Shown here in pieces: positions 46,110 to 58,172 of a stretch of 64,000 nt of DNA. Under the pieces are notes generated by a model that was not told the origin of the DNA, did no database searches, and saw only the letters and a list, made by a program, of their open reading frames with translations. The stretch is taken from assembly GCF_963169125.1 (NCBI RefSeq), contig NC_084794.1, positions 157,304,858-157,368,857 on the forward strand, read 5' to 3'. The position numbers and the translations under genes were made by a program. Source of the stretch: Humulus lupulus. Its lineage: Eukaryota; Streptophyta; Magnoliopsida; Rosales; Cannabaceae. Within the stretch, counting starts at the first letter, position 1. Each line of letters opens with the position of its first letter.

Positions 46110-48484
46110 TCCTCTGTAATGCCCTGGTTACTCCAGAACAGTTACGGTTAATGGTGAACCGGAAATTTGACTCGTTACCCGAGTCCTTTGGATAAAATCG
46201 TGCTCTAAGTGTAATTAACAAGTTAAGGTGGAAAATTAATAAAAAGGAATGGATATTTTTCATTGCAAACTGCTCTGCAGAGCTAATCAAAACATTTACA
46301 AGTTGTTCTCAGTACAAAATGGTCATTACTGTTTCAAATTTACAACCCCGCCGACCTAAGCGGAAAAAATACGGTAAACCCCCTAGTTCCTCTGAGAACG
46401 CCTTGGTCGTGGTGGTCAAGCGGCCGCATATGTGCACATCACCACCTAGACTCTCCAATCAAGGCTGGGTGAGCTTTTCTTTCCCTTTACCTGCACCACA
46501 TAGCACCCATGAGCCAAGGCCCAGCAAGAAAACATACAATATGATATAATATCAACAAGAATCGTAATAATCGACCAGGACCAACAGTCCAAACAAATAG
46601 GTGACAATCGCAAGAGTCACTAATACGGGGACAGCACCCTCTAGCCATGTGACGATAGGGTCACCAGGGCTTAACAGATAAGTGAACCTTTCATAAGTTT
46701 GAACAGGATAGGTGTATGGTGAATAGTCACCAACATAACCTCCCTCATGACCTTAGAGTCATAGCCCTGGAACAGCGTTCCCTAGCCATGTGACAAACAA
46801 TCACCAGGGCCATATGGCCTGGCTCTGAATAACTGGTCTTAGACCAGACAAGCGCTTATAAGTTCATCGACCTTAGGGTCGGTCCAGCGGTAATACCCCA
46901 TATGAGTCATTCAACGCTGATATCGACTAGATCTAGTCTTCATTTGGCTCGGCGTTCATGACGCTATGCCATTTCTGACTCTTTAGGTCAGTGTCCGTGA
47001 CTAGTCAGTACATATACAAATATAAAACATTCGCTAACATTTAATAGGCAATCCATGTCCACATTTATCAATCAACATGCCTCAATACAACTTCGCATGT
47101 CACATATACACATGGTGCAGTTTTCTTACCTCCTGTTCAAGAGAGAATTAATAATAAGAACGACCCTTGAGAACGATCAACCTTTTGGTCCTTTAGCGAT
47201 CACCTAGTCATAAAAAATTATGGGATTCCATCAATAAAATGAATAATAAAGGGTTCCCAAACCTAAACCTAGCCTCCGAGACATTGAGTACTACTAAACC
47301 GGGTAGTAGGATCGACCCTGAGGCCTAAGAATAACATCCCTAAGCCAAAAAGCCATTTCTGGCCAAAAAGCCATTAAGGGTCGCGGCCCTCCTTGGCCAT
47401 GTCGCGGCCTGCCCCTCAAACAGTGGCGGCCAACTTCAATACTCCTCAAGGGCCGCGGCCCTCCCTGGCCATGTCGCGGCCCAACCTCCAGTTCAGCCAA
47501 AATCCCTGTTTTTCTTCCCTTGCGATTTCTCTTGGAACCAACCTTTCAATCCAAGCTTAAACACCACTCAAACCTCCAATACACCCCCTAAACTTGATCT
47601 GTATCACTCCCTTAACAAAACCCAAATGAAATCCCAACCAAAACTTCCATCAATTCTAACTATCCACAACAAAATCACAAGCTGAAAACTAACACCAAAA
47701 CAGAGCATACCAGAAAACTAATGGCTGGAAACTTACCTCAAACTCAGGTTGTGATGCCCTTCAATGGTGGAACACTCTCCCAAACTCCCAAGGTCTACTT
47801 CCCAAGCTTAAATCCTCAACAAGATCACCAAAAATCACAAAGAAAATGGAAGAAGGAGAAGGTACGGGTAAGCTCCAAACTTGCTCTGTTTTTCTCATCA
47901 ACTTACTGCTGAACTCATTTTATATCTATCCTAGGGGTAAAAAGACCATTATACCCCTAGGTCATTTAAGGGTTTCCAAAGGCTCTTAAGGGAAAATCTG
48001 TCCTTTCCAACCTATCTCGTTAATCATAATTAACGCTCTCCAATTCCTGTTATTCTCAATGATCCCAAACACCAATAATTCATATCTCGTTACCCTCTAA
48101 TACCTGGTAATGCACTAACCATTAAAATCACCCCGAGACTCCTCCCGAGCCTCGAATTTAAACCTGTTATGGCCAGACCGCTAATTAACATACCATGGTC
48201 GTCTCATGCCGAAAAGCTCGAACAGACCCACATTATAATGTGGTCTCAACACATATCATCGACATGCATACAATTATACAATTATACCCTCAACAAGCCA
48301 AATTACCATCACACCCTTGTAATTAAAATGTGGACTCACATGCATCCATTTAACATCATATTATAATATAATTCACATGTACATGCATAATATCATTTAA
48401 TGGCTTAATTAAACAAGTATGGCCCTCCCGGCCTACTAATCCCGTCATTAAATCACATCGGAGAATTTAAGGCATTACATCCTC
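46110..48484 (-). mobile_element. Tekay-like solo LTR in RT, minus strand, TSD TCCTC (LTR 46115-48479)
   Basis: Starts TGTAATGCCCTGGTTACTCC and ends TTTAAGGCATTACA; TCCTC is duplicated at 46110-46114 and 48480-48484. 2365 bp. Removing it and one TSD rejoins the RT reading (..KKKDGTLR into the CIDYREFNK block). A GGTCGCGGCC-type cluster lies at 47387-47485. Confidence 0.94.
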
Positions 48485-49536
48485 AATGTCCCATCCTTCT
48501 TCTTCACAAACAACACAGGGGCACTCCACGGTGAGAAGCTTTGTCTAATTAATCCCAAATCAAGTAACTCCTGTAATTGTACCTTCAATTCTGTTGGAGC
48601 CATTTTTTATGATGTTGTAAATACTGATTCTGTTCCCGGTGCAAACTCAATCTCCCGATGTGGCTCTAACCCCGGTAGATCCTCTAGGAACACATTTAAG
48701 AACTCAGACCCAAATCTGGTCTCTGCAGGGCCGACTGGCACATCCCAGCTAGTATCCACTACGCATGCTCAGAATCCTGTGGAACCCCCTTGTAATAGGT
48801 CGCTAGCCTTCAGTGCTGAGATCATAAGAACGCGAGGCCTATTCATAGCACATACAAACACAAATGAGTCCTCTCCCTCTGGCTCAAAGGTCACCATCCT
48901 CCTTTTACAGGCTATGGTTTCCCAAAATCAATCCATGCCTAAAATCATATCGAAGTCTTCCTTGGCTAGCTCAATCAGGTCTACAAACATCTCCCTTCTA
49001 TCTAACTCTACTAGTAGAAATCTAATCCATCTCCTAGAAACTACCGATTCTCCAATAGGCATTAAGGTCCCAAACCCCACAACACATAGGTCACAAGGCC
49101 TACACATTATGTCTATCACCTTATTAGAAAAAAAAAATGAATATGCAGCACCAGAATCAATCAATATAGTATAAGTAGAGCCAATGTTAGAAATCTGACC
49201 TATCACTATCGAGGGACTAGTCTCAACCTCTGAGTGGATCAAGGTGAACACTCGGGTTGGAGTTAAATTGTCACCCTTCTTCTTTTCCTCTTTCTTCAGC
49301 TGGGAACATTCTTTCATGAGATGCCTCACTACCTCAAAAAGGAAGCATGCCTTAGCATGACATTCTCCCAAATGGCGCCTCCTTCACCTGACGCACTCCA
49401 GATAACTTCTCCAGGCCTCATTGACACTCGGACGGGCACCGTGAGCACCCCTGAGCCCTCCTATCTGGACTAGAAGTGCTAAAAGTGTATGGGACCTTTC
49501 TCTTCTGGTCACTAGGGCCTCCGTCCCTACCATACC
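48485..49536 (-). pseudogene. Tekay-like RT N-terminus, protease and gag end; minus strand, broken
   Basis: Continuation of the same element to the right of the solo LTR. RT N-terminal block near 48485-48620, protease with YTILIDSGAAYSFF and FDMILGMD (48928-49371), and gag C-terminal Arg/Asp/Pro-rich sequence with a degraded zinc knuckle (AKACFLFEVVRHLMKEC, where CxxC is lost). It is cut at 49537 by another LTR, with ATACC before it. Confidence 0.86.
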
Positions 49537-50848
49537 TGTAGCGACCCAAATTCGCTAATAAGGCTTGGGGCCTTGATTAGCGTGCCAGGAGAGCAATAAT
49601 TGCTATATTGAATTAATATGTAAATTTAATTAATATGTGATTAGGAATGCATGTTTAGGTGAATTAAATATGCATGTGGGCCCCATTTGATTGTTAGGGG
49701 CATACTTGTTATTTTAGCCGCTGAGGGCATAAATGTAATATTTGTGTATGTTGTGATTGATACCACACGTGGGTGGTGACGTAACTGTGATGCACGTTCC
49801 GGGATGGTCCTAGGGAGCTGTTCTACTAAAAGTCACAACGGGCACAAATACTCGGCTCGGGAAGAGCTTAGGGGTATTTTGGGAATATTATAATGTGTTC
49901 AGGAATTACTAAGCAGTGGTTAGTAATTCAATAATGGTTTAGTCGTGTCGGGATTAAATGGGGACTTTTAGGTATACTCGAGGATTTAGCGGGATATGTT
50001 AAAAGACTAAATCTCCCTTAGTGGCATGTGAAGACTTAGGTTAACTTAAGAGGCAATTGGGTCATTTGGCAGCTGGGTGCACTTAGTTAAGGGGCTGGGA
50101 GATACTAGAATACTTTGGCAAAAATAGAAGAAGGAATAAGGGAAACAATTTGCTCTCTTCCTCTCCCTCTCCCTCTCTAAGGTGACTGAATTTGAAGGAT
50201 TTTAGGCCATTGATCAAGGGATTCAAGGCTAGGAATTGGGAGATTGACCTAGGCTCAAAGGTAAGTTTTAATCAGTTTCTTGATTGAATTCTACTGAGAA
50301 ATGTTAAGGTTAAGAGCGGATATGTGTTTTTGCTTGGTGGATTCTTGTGATGAAGCTTGGCTAGATTCAGTTTTGGAACCAGAGGGGATTAGCTTGGAGT
50401 TGGATTTGGAGGAAGCTCAGGGACGAATTTCTACTTGAGGTATGGGTTTCATGCATCTCTGGTGTGTATGTGCTATTGTGGTTTAAGTTTCTGGTTTGTT
50501 GTTTGAGTTTTATAAAGTTTTAAACCACAAGTTGAATTATGGGTTTGATAGGGTACTTGAGTTTGTTGTTGTTTCTGAGTAGCCATGATGTTTATTTGGG
50601 GTTTTTGATTGATTTTGGACTTTGGGGTACCTTGGGGTTGATTTGGAAGTCTTTTGACTCGGGAAAATGTTGGGGAAAAACATAAATTTTCTGGGTTCGC
50701 GTATGGGCTCTGTGACCTTGTCCTTCCGAGTCGCGGCCCTGGGCGCCGCAGCCCCTATAGGGGGGGTGTCGCAATGCTAGGCCATTTCTAGGCAGGGGAA
50801 AATGTGTTTTTGGGGTGTTGGCTCGGGGGATGCTTCCACTACCTTCCG
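49537..50848 (+). repeat. Tekay-like LTR fragment (5' half), plus strand
   Basis: Starts TGTAGCGACCCAAATTCGC and follows the family for about 1.3 kb, to the CTCGGGGGATGCTTCCAC segment, then stops. The second half and any TSD partner of ATACC (49532-49536) are missing. A CTCTCC repeat lies at about 50157-50178. Confidence 0.82.
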
Positions 50849-51367
50849 CTATTTATCATTACAAATGTTTATAACAACTCATATTGATATAGAACAAACA
50901 TTTAATTTAAATAGATTCACAACACGTCCTACCCGTGTTCAATAATCAAGGGTCGATTGATCATGATCACAACCAATTAGTACAAGCAGTTATAACATTA
51001 ATGACATTGCATCCTAGTGCCCTATAATTGGGGCGCATGACTACACTTGGTGCAAGTGTCAGTTTCTCACCTCAAGTCTTGTGCTGATAACACAGTGATG
51101 TCGAGTGTGATACTCTTTCCCGAGCCTCGCGGAACCCTAGTCACAACATCAATGATGAATACGATCAAGAACTAAAACCAATAAAAGGCTTCAAGACCAA
51201 TCCCTAGCCCTCAGGACCCCATATTCCACCGAACCAAGTAGTGGTACCATTCTCGAGCCCTTAGTTTTGAGTCCCATAGCCAAAAATATAATTTTTTACT
51301 TTTTCCCCATGTGAGTCGCGCAACCCCCACAAAAGAGTCGTGGCGCCTGACTTGGCAGAGAGCCCCG
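50849..51367 (-). repeat. Tekay-like LTR fragment, minus strand
   Basis: Reverse-orientation LTR sequence (CCCGAGCCTCGCGGAACCC, CTAGCCCTCAGGACCCC, GAGTCGCGCAACCCCC) equal to the middle of the LTR. It is joined head to head with the fragment before it and cut at 51368 by a copia LTR. Confidence 0.8.
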
Positions 51368-52072
51368 TGTTGGGAATAGTGTCCTTAAAGCAATTGTAGT
51401 TGAAAAATGTTTTAAATGAAATAAATAATTGAATTGAATTATTATATATAGACTATGTTTGATATTATGTTGTTAATATTAAGTCAATATCAGAAAATTA
51501 CAAAGTTCATCTATGTGGTATTACTCTCATATTGGTATGAGATGATCGAGATTGAGATAATGAATTTGAAATAGTTCGCAAGAAAATAAAGTTATGGAAT
51601 CTTTAGATTAATTACTTCGAGTATGGTTCACTAGTATTATGAATACAAGTGACCTAGATCCGGGTCAATAGTGTAGTAGGACACTTTAGTGAAGGTACTT
51701 TATATATAGAACTGGACTAGATATGATTTGTTAATACTTGTTTAATTATCGTTTCGTACTCTTAATCAAACACAGCAAACGATGATCATGTACACGATGA
51801 TCTTAATCTTAAGGTTAATATGAACTCCTATATATGTCATTTGATTCTTTGATTCATGCATTAAGGTTTGTCAGAATGATCAGGCTGAGAACAATTTTTT
51901 TGTGGACTCAATGATATATATGGCTGGGGACATAATTTAATAGATATGGAATCTGTACCATCTTATAGATTGAATAATGATTCCCTACTGGGTTGACTTT
52001 TGGGACTGAAAAGGTTATGGGCGCTCATGTCGCAAACATGTTGTGACACAACCTTCACTAGTAAAGTCAATG

Positions 52073-54224
52073 GTATAGTCAATACACTACTACCCTAGAG
52101 TCGTTACCATGTAATTTTAAAATGTGCCATTAACTCGCTAATCGAGGTTTTAGGCTGAAAAAGTATGATTAAATCGGAATAAAGATTCATTTAATGAAAA
52201 TTAAGTATAAAAGGATTGGACATTTATTAAACTCATAAAAGTGATGCATTAGGATCCCAAAACACTGTTTCAAAATATATTTACAATTCAAAAGTTATGG
52301 TACACTTGACCTAAGCGACAAAATCAATTGTTTATACCATGTCCCTCAAAACAACCCTGGTCGTGGGAACCAAGTAGGACGAACATGTATGCACCTCTCC
52401 ATGCCCTCCAACTCATGCTTGGTCAGCCTTTCCTTTGCCCTTACCTGCACCATAGAGCACCTACGATCCAAGGCCCAACAAGAAAACTCAACACATAGCA
52501 TATGACAACTCAATCCAGTAATACACAACGGCGTGTGCCGACCCAGGTGCTTTACCAGGCACTGGGTTCACAGTCTTCACTGAACGGGTGAGTACAACAC
52601 CCTGGATGGCCATGCCATGGTGGTCCGCATTCAGCATGCTTATTGACGTTCGACTTGCATTCAACATGCTTATCGCCGTTCTGGCCTTTGCCGATGACAG
52701 CCTACGCCAATCAATCATAACCATACAAACAAAGCACAACTACAAATATTCACACACAACATTCAACAAAAATAATTAGACCATGCCCTGCTCTACATTC
52801 ACAAATAGTTTTTTTACCTGTGTCCTGAGTTGACTGACTAGTGTGATCCCGAGCGTGATTCCCTTAACTCGAGCATTGGCAGTAAAACCTTGTCACAATG
52901 CAATAATAATAACATCCATCGAGCCCTAAGCCAATTATGTACTTCATAATAGTATTCTAGCCTCCAGGACCTCGAATCTTACTAAACCGGGTAGTGGGAT
53001 CCTTCTCGAACCCTTAAATTTGGGTTCTTTTAATTTGAGTTGCCGCCCAGCCCCTTAGGGCCACAGGGCACTACAAGTCAGAGAACCTTGGGACTCACTT
53101 CTAGGGGATGTGGGCTCTGGCGCGCCTCAGTTAGCACCACGAAACCTTGACGGTTTCAGAGGCTCCCAAGCCTCCTGGGTTCATACAGGCTACGATGCCT
53201 GAAGAACAGGGCCGCGACTCGGGCTTGTGAACCCAGTTTTTCCCAGCATTTTCAAAAGCTAAACCCACTTAAATCCTCCCAATTCAAATCCTAGACATAG
53301 AATTCGGTCTAGAAGTCATATCAAAGCAGTCTAATCAGTATAAAAACCTCAAAAATTATCCAATAAGCTCATCAAAACCTCAAAACCAGTCTAGAGTTCA
53401 AACCCCATGCAGGCCTTTGGATCACAGCAGAACTAAACAGAATATTCGAATTGAAACCCTTACCTCAATTGAGAATCCGAACCAGAGCTAAACCCCAAAC
53501 ACTTCAAGCTTCAATTCCCCTTTAATCTCAGGCTTTCCTCCTTGAATTTCAGCAAAATTTCCCTTTAGCTTTGAGAGAGACAGTATCGAGAGAGTGAGAG
53601 ATAAGGCTGAGAGAATGCATTGGGTTTCCTCTATTTTCTGGTTAATTCTAGTGTCCTAGGCCTAATATAGGTCTATCCTCAGCTCCCAAAATGTCTAAAA
53701 TTCTCCTAATTAACCCTTAACCATTTAATGCCTCCAAGGGCAATCCCATCATTTGCCACCTCCCTCTAATTCCTCGAGTATTCCTATAAATCCCCAATTA
53801 ACCCCAACATACTTTAATAACCACTAAATCATTACTCGTTACCCAGTAAATCCTTAACACGTACTATATCCCGAAAATACCCTTAGGCTCCCCCTGAGCT
53901 GGGTATTTGACCTTGTTGTGACTATTCCACTATTTCGCTCCCTAGAACCGTCTCAGATAACACATCATAAATATATCTCCACAAAAATGTGGTCTCAATC
54001 ATAACACACACATAATTTACATTTATTCCCTCAATGAGCCAAAATTACAAATATGCCCCTATTAACAAACACGGGCCCACATGCATATTTAATTCACATA
54101 AACATGCATTTCTAATCATATAATCATTTAATCTACGTAATAGCACAATTAAATCAAGTATTGCCCTCTCAGCACGCTAATCAAGACCTAAGTCTTATTA
54201 GCAGATTTGGGATGTTATAGTACA
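52073..54224 (-). mobile_element. Tekay-like solo LTR, minus strand (LTR about 52078-54219)
   Basis: Ends GATTTGGGATGTTATA; the start (about GTCAATACACTACTACCC) has drifted from TGTAACG. The flanks GTATA and GTACA are a TSD with one mismatch. Placed against the related copia LTR, the insertion falls exactly at AATGGTAC. 2142 bp, with internal deletions relative to the 2.4-kb norm. Confidence 0.8.
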
Positions 54225-55363
54225 CTAGGAACTAGATATAGTTAAAAGGGTAAAACGATAACTTTATTCATTTTTAATTATGAACCATTAATAGAGGATT
54301 AACATTGTATGTAATTATAATATCAATGAACACTTTATTTTTTAATAAAGTACACCGTAAATATATGTCTATAATTATCAAGAGTTCATTCTCATATTTA
54401 TAGTGGAATAATCATGAGATTAATAAATATAATTATTTAGTCAAAGAGCTTTCATTAATAATCTAATATTTATTGGAGCTTGAAATTATAGGTCCATAGG
54501 TCCCCAATGTGTCTATATCAACACCATATCAATGTAAGAGTTGATACAAGGGTAACACTATGATTTGGAAATTTAAGAAAATTTTTATTCTTCGGGTCAA
54601 ATATACAATTATGTGATAATTGATGTTGAATAATTAGTTTGGAATTAATTATTAAATTTTGAAAATATATTTATTTATTTAAAGATTAATTTTTTTGAAT
54701 ATATATATATTAATAAAAAAAATTAAATTTTGAAATTAATTATTTTATTTGAGTGGGAGAAAAAAATGGTACGTCAAAATAGTTTTGATTTATTAATTAT
54801 TAAATAGGTGATGATAATGATGATCATTAATTTGAATTTTGAATTTAAATTTTAAATTTGAATTATGGTTGTGATTTTTCCTTAAAAATATTATACCATA
54901 TTTTATGGGAGGGATTTATTAATTTAAATAAAGAAATAAATAAAAGAAAAAATGAAAAATGCAACATTCCCTAATGGGAATAGTGCTACACACATAACAC
55001 AGTCCAAGGACTGTGCCATGCGTGCGTGTGGTACTGATAAAGTATCAATATTGATTTTTTTCATATATTTATTTATTTAATTAATAATTTGAAAATAGGT
55101 TTTTCAAATTTGGTAAATTAGATATTACCTAAATCTATTCGTATCATCATTATTATTATGAATAATGGTGTAATATACAATCTATATATATTATATGAGA
55201 ATAAGAGAAACGAGAGAAGCAATTCAGAAGAGATTTTGAAAATGATGAGACGAGAAATTCTTCATCTTCTTCTCTTATTTTTCCAACATTTCTTAAGTCA
55301 TGTACTCATGTGTTGAGATAAACTTGTGATTTCTATATTACAACCTTTGTTCTCTATGTGCCC

Positions 55364-57770
55364 ACCCATGTAACGACCCAAATTCGCTAATAAGGCTTAA
55401 GGGCCTTGATTAGCGTGCCAGGAGGGCATGATGGGATTTATGTGTGATTCTAATTATTTAAATGCATGGTTATGATTTAAAGCATGTTATATGACTATTT
55501 GTTTATCTGAGATGCATGACTATGTAAGTTAGTGTGCATGTAGGCCCGGATCGTGTTAGAAGGGCATAATTGTAATTTGGCCATGATTGGGCGTAACTGT
55601 ATTGATATGTGTTGATTGTTGAGGCCACAGTGGTATGTGGATGTATCTGTGCTTTGTGACTCGAGGCGATCCCAGTGGGCAGGCTAGCGGAAAGTGATGA
55701 CAAGAATTTATACCCGGCTCGGGGCGAGCTTGGGGGTACGAACAGGAATTCAGAGAAATAGATTGAGATTTATTTTGATGATGGGGGATAATTATTTGGT
55801 GATTTATCAGGTAGTGGGAAGCAACGGGAAAATATTAGAGACACTTGAGGATTAGCGGGAATTGGGTGAATGACTAAAATGGCCCTACTTGAACAAAAGG
55901 ATTTAGAATTTATAGGGAGGGCGTTTTGGTCATTTGGCTTTTGGAGATAGGTTTTTATAAGGCTTTATAGAGAGAGGGAATGCTGAAAGAAAAAGAAAAG
56001 AAAGAAGAAGGAAAGAAAGAAAAGAGAGAAAACAGGGGGGGTTTTCTCAAGGAACGGTTTGTGCGTTCTTGCACCGTTCCTCTCCGTTTTTCTTGGGGAA
56101 AAGCTTTGAGGGAGAGCAAGGATAGGCTGAGCATCAAGGATCTTGGGTTAGACTTGAAGATTTGGCAAGAACACATCAATGTTTGAGGTAAGTTTTAGAG
56201 ATTTTCGGTTTTAAGGGTTTTGATGGTTTGAGCTGTGTTTTGAGTTGGATTGATGGGAATCTCAGGGGATTTCTGGGCAAGCTTTGAGGGAGAGCAAGCT
56301 AAGGAGGCCTAGGGTTGAATCAAGGTCGAAATTTGCAGCAATGGTATGATTTCTAAGACTTTAACTTTGTGGTTTGCTTGAATTTCTGGTTTAGGGTTGT
56401 TCATGGTAGATTTTGAGATTTGGGATAAATGATCTTGGGATTTGAGGATTTGGGATGCTTGGGATGAATGGAGAGTGTTCATAAGCTTGATTTTGAGTTT
56501 GGTAAAGATTTGGGGAAGTTTGGTTTGAGATTGGGTGAAAGAAATCGCAGAAATGCGATATTGGGATTTCTGGACTGCAACTAGCGCTACAGCGCTAGTC
56601 AGTGGGCGCTGTAGCGCTAGTCCCTGTTTCTGGAGGGGTGTTCTGCTTGTAGCGCTACAACGCCCTCTTTAGAGCGCTGTAGCGCTGCACTGTTCACAGA
56701 GGGGAATTTTTGAGTTTTGATGATGGATTTTGACCTAGGGTTCGGGGCTTGTTTCCGCCACTTTGTTTTGGGGATTTGGGACTTCCCGGGGGCTCGGGAT
56801 TGGTCCTGAGGCTAGGTATTCGGACTTGGGGTTCGGTGTTGACTTTGACCTATGTTTGTGCCTAGGTGTGCACTAAGGCTCGGGTGGGATCGTGCTCAAG
56901 GAGTCAGGTGATCTAAGCTATTGATTGGAAAGGTAAGAAAACTATAACACCCGAGGTTAGGGCATGGCCCCAGATTGTATTATGTGCAAATGTTTAAACC
57001 TTACATGAATCATGATGTGTGTGAATGATTATTTCAAATGTACTATATGTGTGATTATGATGAAATGAGCGGCAAGGGCCGAGTACGGCGTAAGCCGGGG
57101 CGGCCGTGGGCCGAAAGTAACACCTAGCACATGGGATGCTATAGTCAGGGCGGGGCCCGGTGGATACATGTGTTATGCTATATTCAGGGTGGGACCCAAG
57201 GGATACATGAGTTATCCTCGCGGTGAGAACTGATACCCCAGGCTTTGGTAAGGCTCTGGGGCGGCTTGGCCGTGTTTGCTTAGTCTAATGATTGACTTGT
57301 TTATTTATGGATTATCTGTTATGATAACTGTATACATTACATATGTTATGTTCTGCATGAGTTTTCTTGCTGGGCTTCGGCTCACGGGTGCTCTGTGTTG
57401 CAGGTAAGGGCAATGACTGAATCAACCAACCATGAGTACGGAGAGCGTGAAGCGGCGCGTACATGTTCGGCCTGCCCGACTGCTTTGGTTGGGGGTTTAT
57501 TCGAAAGTGGCTGTAATAATCTATGATTTTATGATTTCTTAACTGTAACCTTATTTCAAAAATGTAATTAGTTTTCAAACCTTATTTTGGGATCCCAAAT
57601 GTTTAATAATAGAAGTTTTAATGAAACGACGCCTTTTCAAAGATTACAGCCTTAACTTTTAATTAGTCACACTTTTGTTTCAAAACCTCGGTTAGCGAGT
57701 TCATTGCACACTGTTTTGTCTTAAAAACTCACTTAGTAACGGCTCTAAGGAAGTAGGGCGTTACAACCCA
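55364..57770 (+). mobile_element. Tekay-like solo LTR, plus strand, TSD ACCCA (LTR 55369-57765)
   Basis: Starts TGTAACGACCCAAATTCGC and ends GTAGGGCGTTACA; ACCCA is duplicated at 55364-55368 and 57766-57770. 2397 bp. No primer site follows. A GCGCTAC/GTAGCGC palindromic cluster lies at 56580-56695. Confidence 0.95.
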
Positions 57771-58158
57771 TATCTTGAGGTGTAGAGAATACTCCGGAAG
57801 ATCGTGGTTTGAGTACTCAAAGCATTGGATAGGAAGATCGTTATTTATACAAAAAAGCTCAAGGGCTCTTGATAGGCTTCAAGAGCTAAATATTTATGTC
57901 CTTAAATATTTGTATACGTGTTCATGTAATGCATAGTTGTGTGTATATTTCTATATGTATGTGTTTATATCTATGTATATATATACATGTATGCCGTGTG
58001 TATATATATGTTGCATGATTAAAAATATTGTATATTAATGGTTCCTACATGTATTCTTGAACATATAAACTGTTTATCTGAGCGGCGGAAATTTTTTTGT
58101 TATAACAACCAGGCCCACTGTGCAATTTCCCTGCACACTCTGGATGGTTTTCCAATAA

Positions 58159-58172
58159 TTGGTATCAAGAGT
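58159..58172 (+). promoter_or_regulatory. Primer-binding site of copia element
   Basis: TTGGTATCAAGAGT, four bases after the LTR end, matches the initiator-Met primer site TGGTATCAGAGC with one inserted A and the last base changed. Confidence 0.75.

Larger units (their letters stand above)
51368..58154 (+). repeat. 5' LTR of SIRE-like copia element, interrupted twice
   Basis: Starts TGTTGGGAATAGTGTCC and ends GGATGGTTTTCCA, with a primer site just after. Two Tekay-like solo LTRs (52078-54219 and 55369-57765) sit in it. Without them it is about 2.2 kb. Its unbroken stretches resemble the copia LTR at 28020-29911. The 3' LTR of this element is not in the window. Confidence 0.8.

Noticed and set aside
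57940..58020. Matrix-attachment or origin function for the TG/TA-rich stretch
   Set aside because: It is a simple TG/TATATA microsatellite in a copia LTR. The sequence gives no support for a function.
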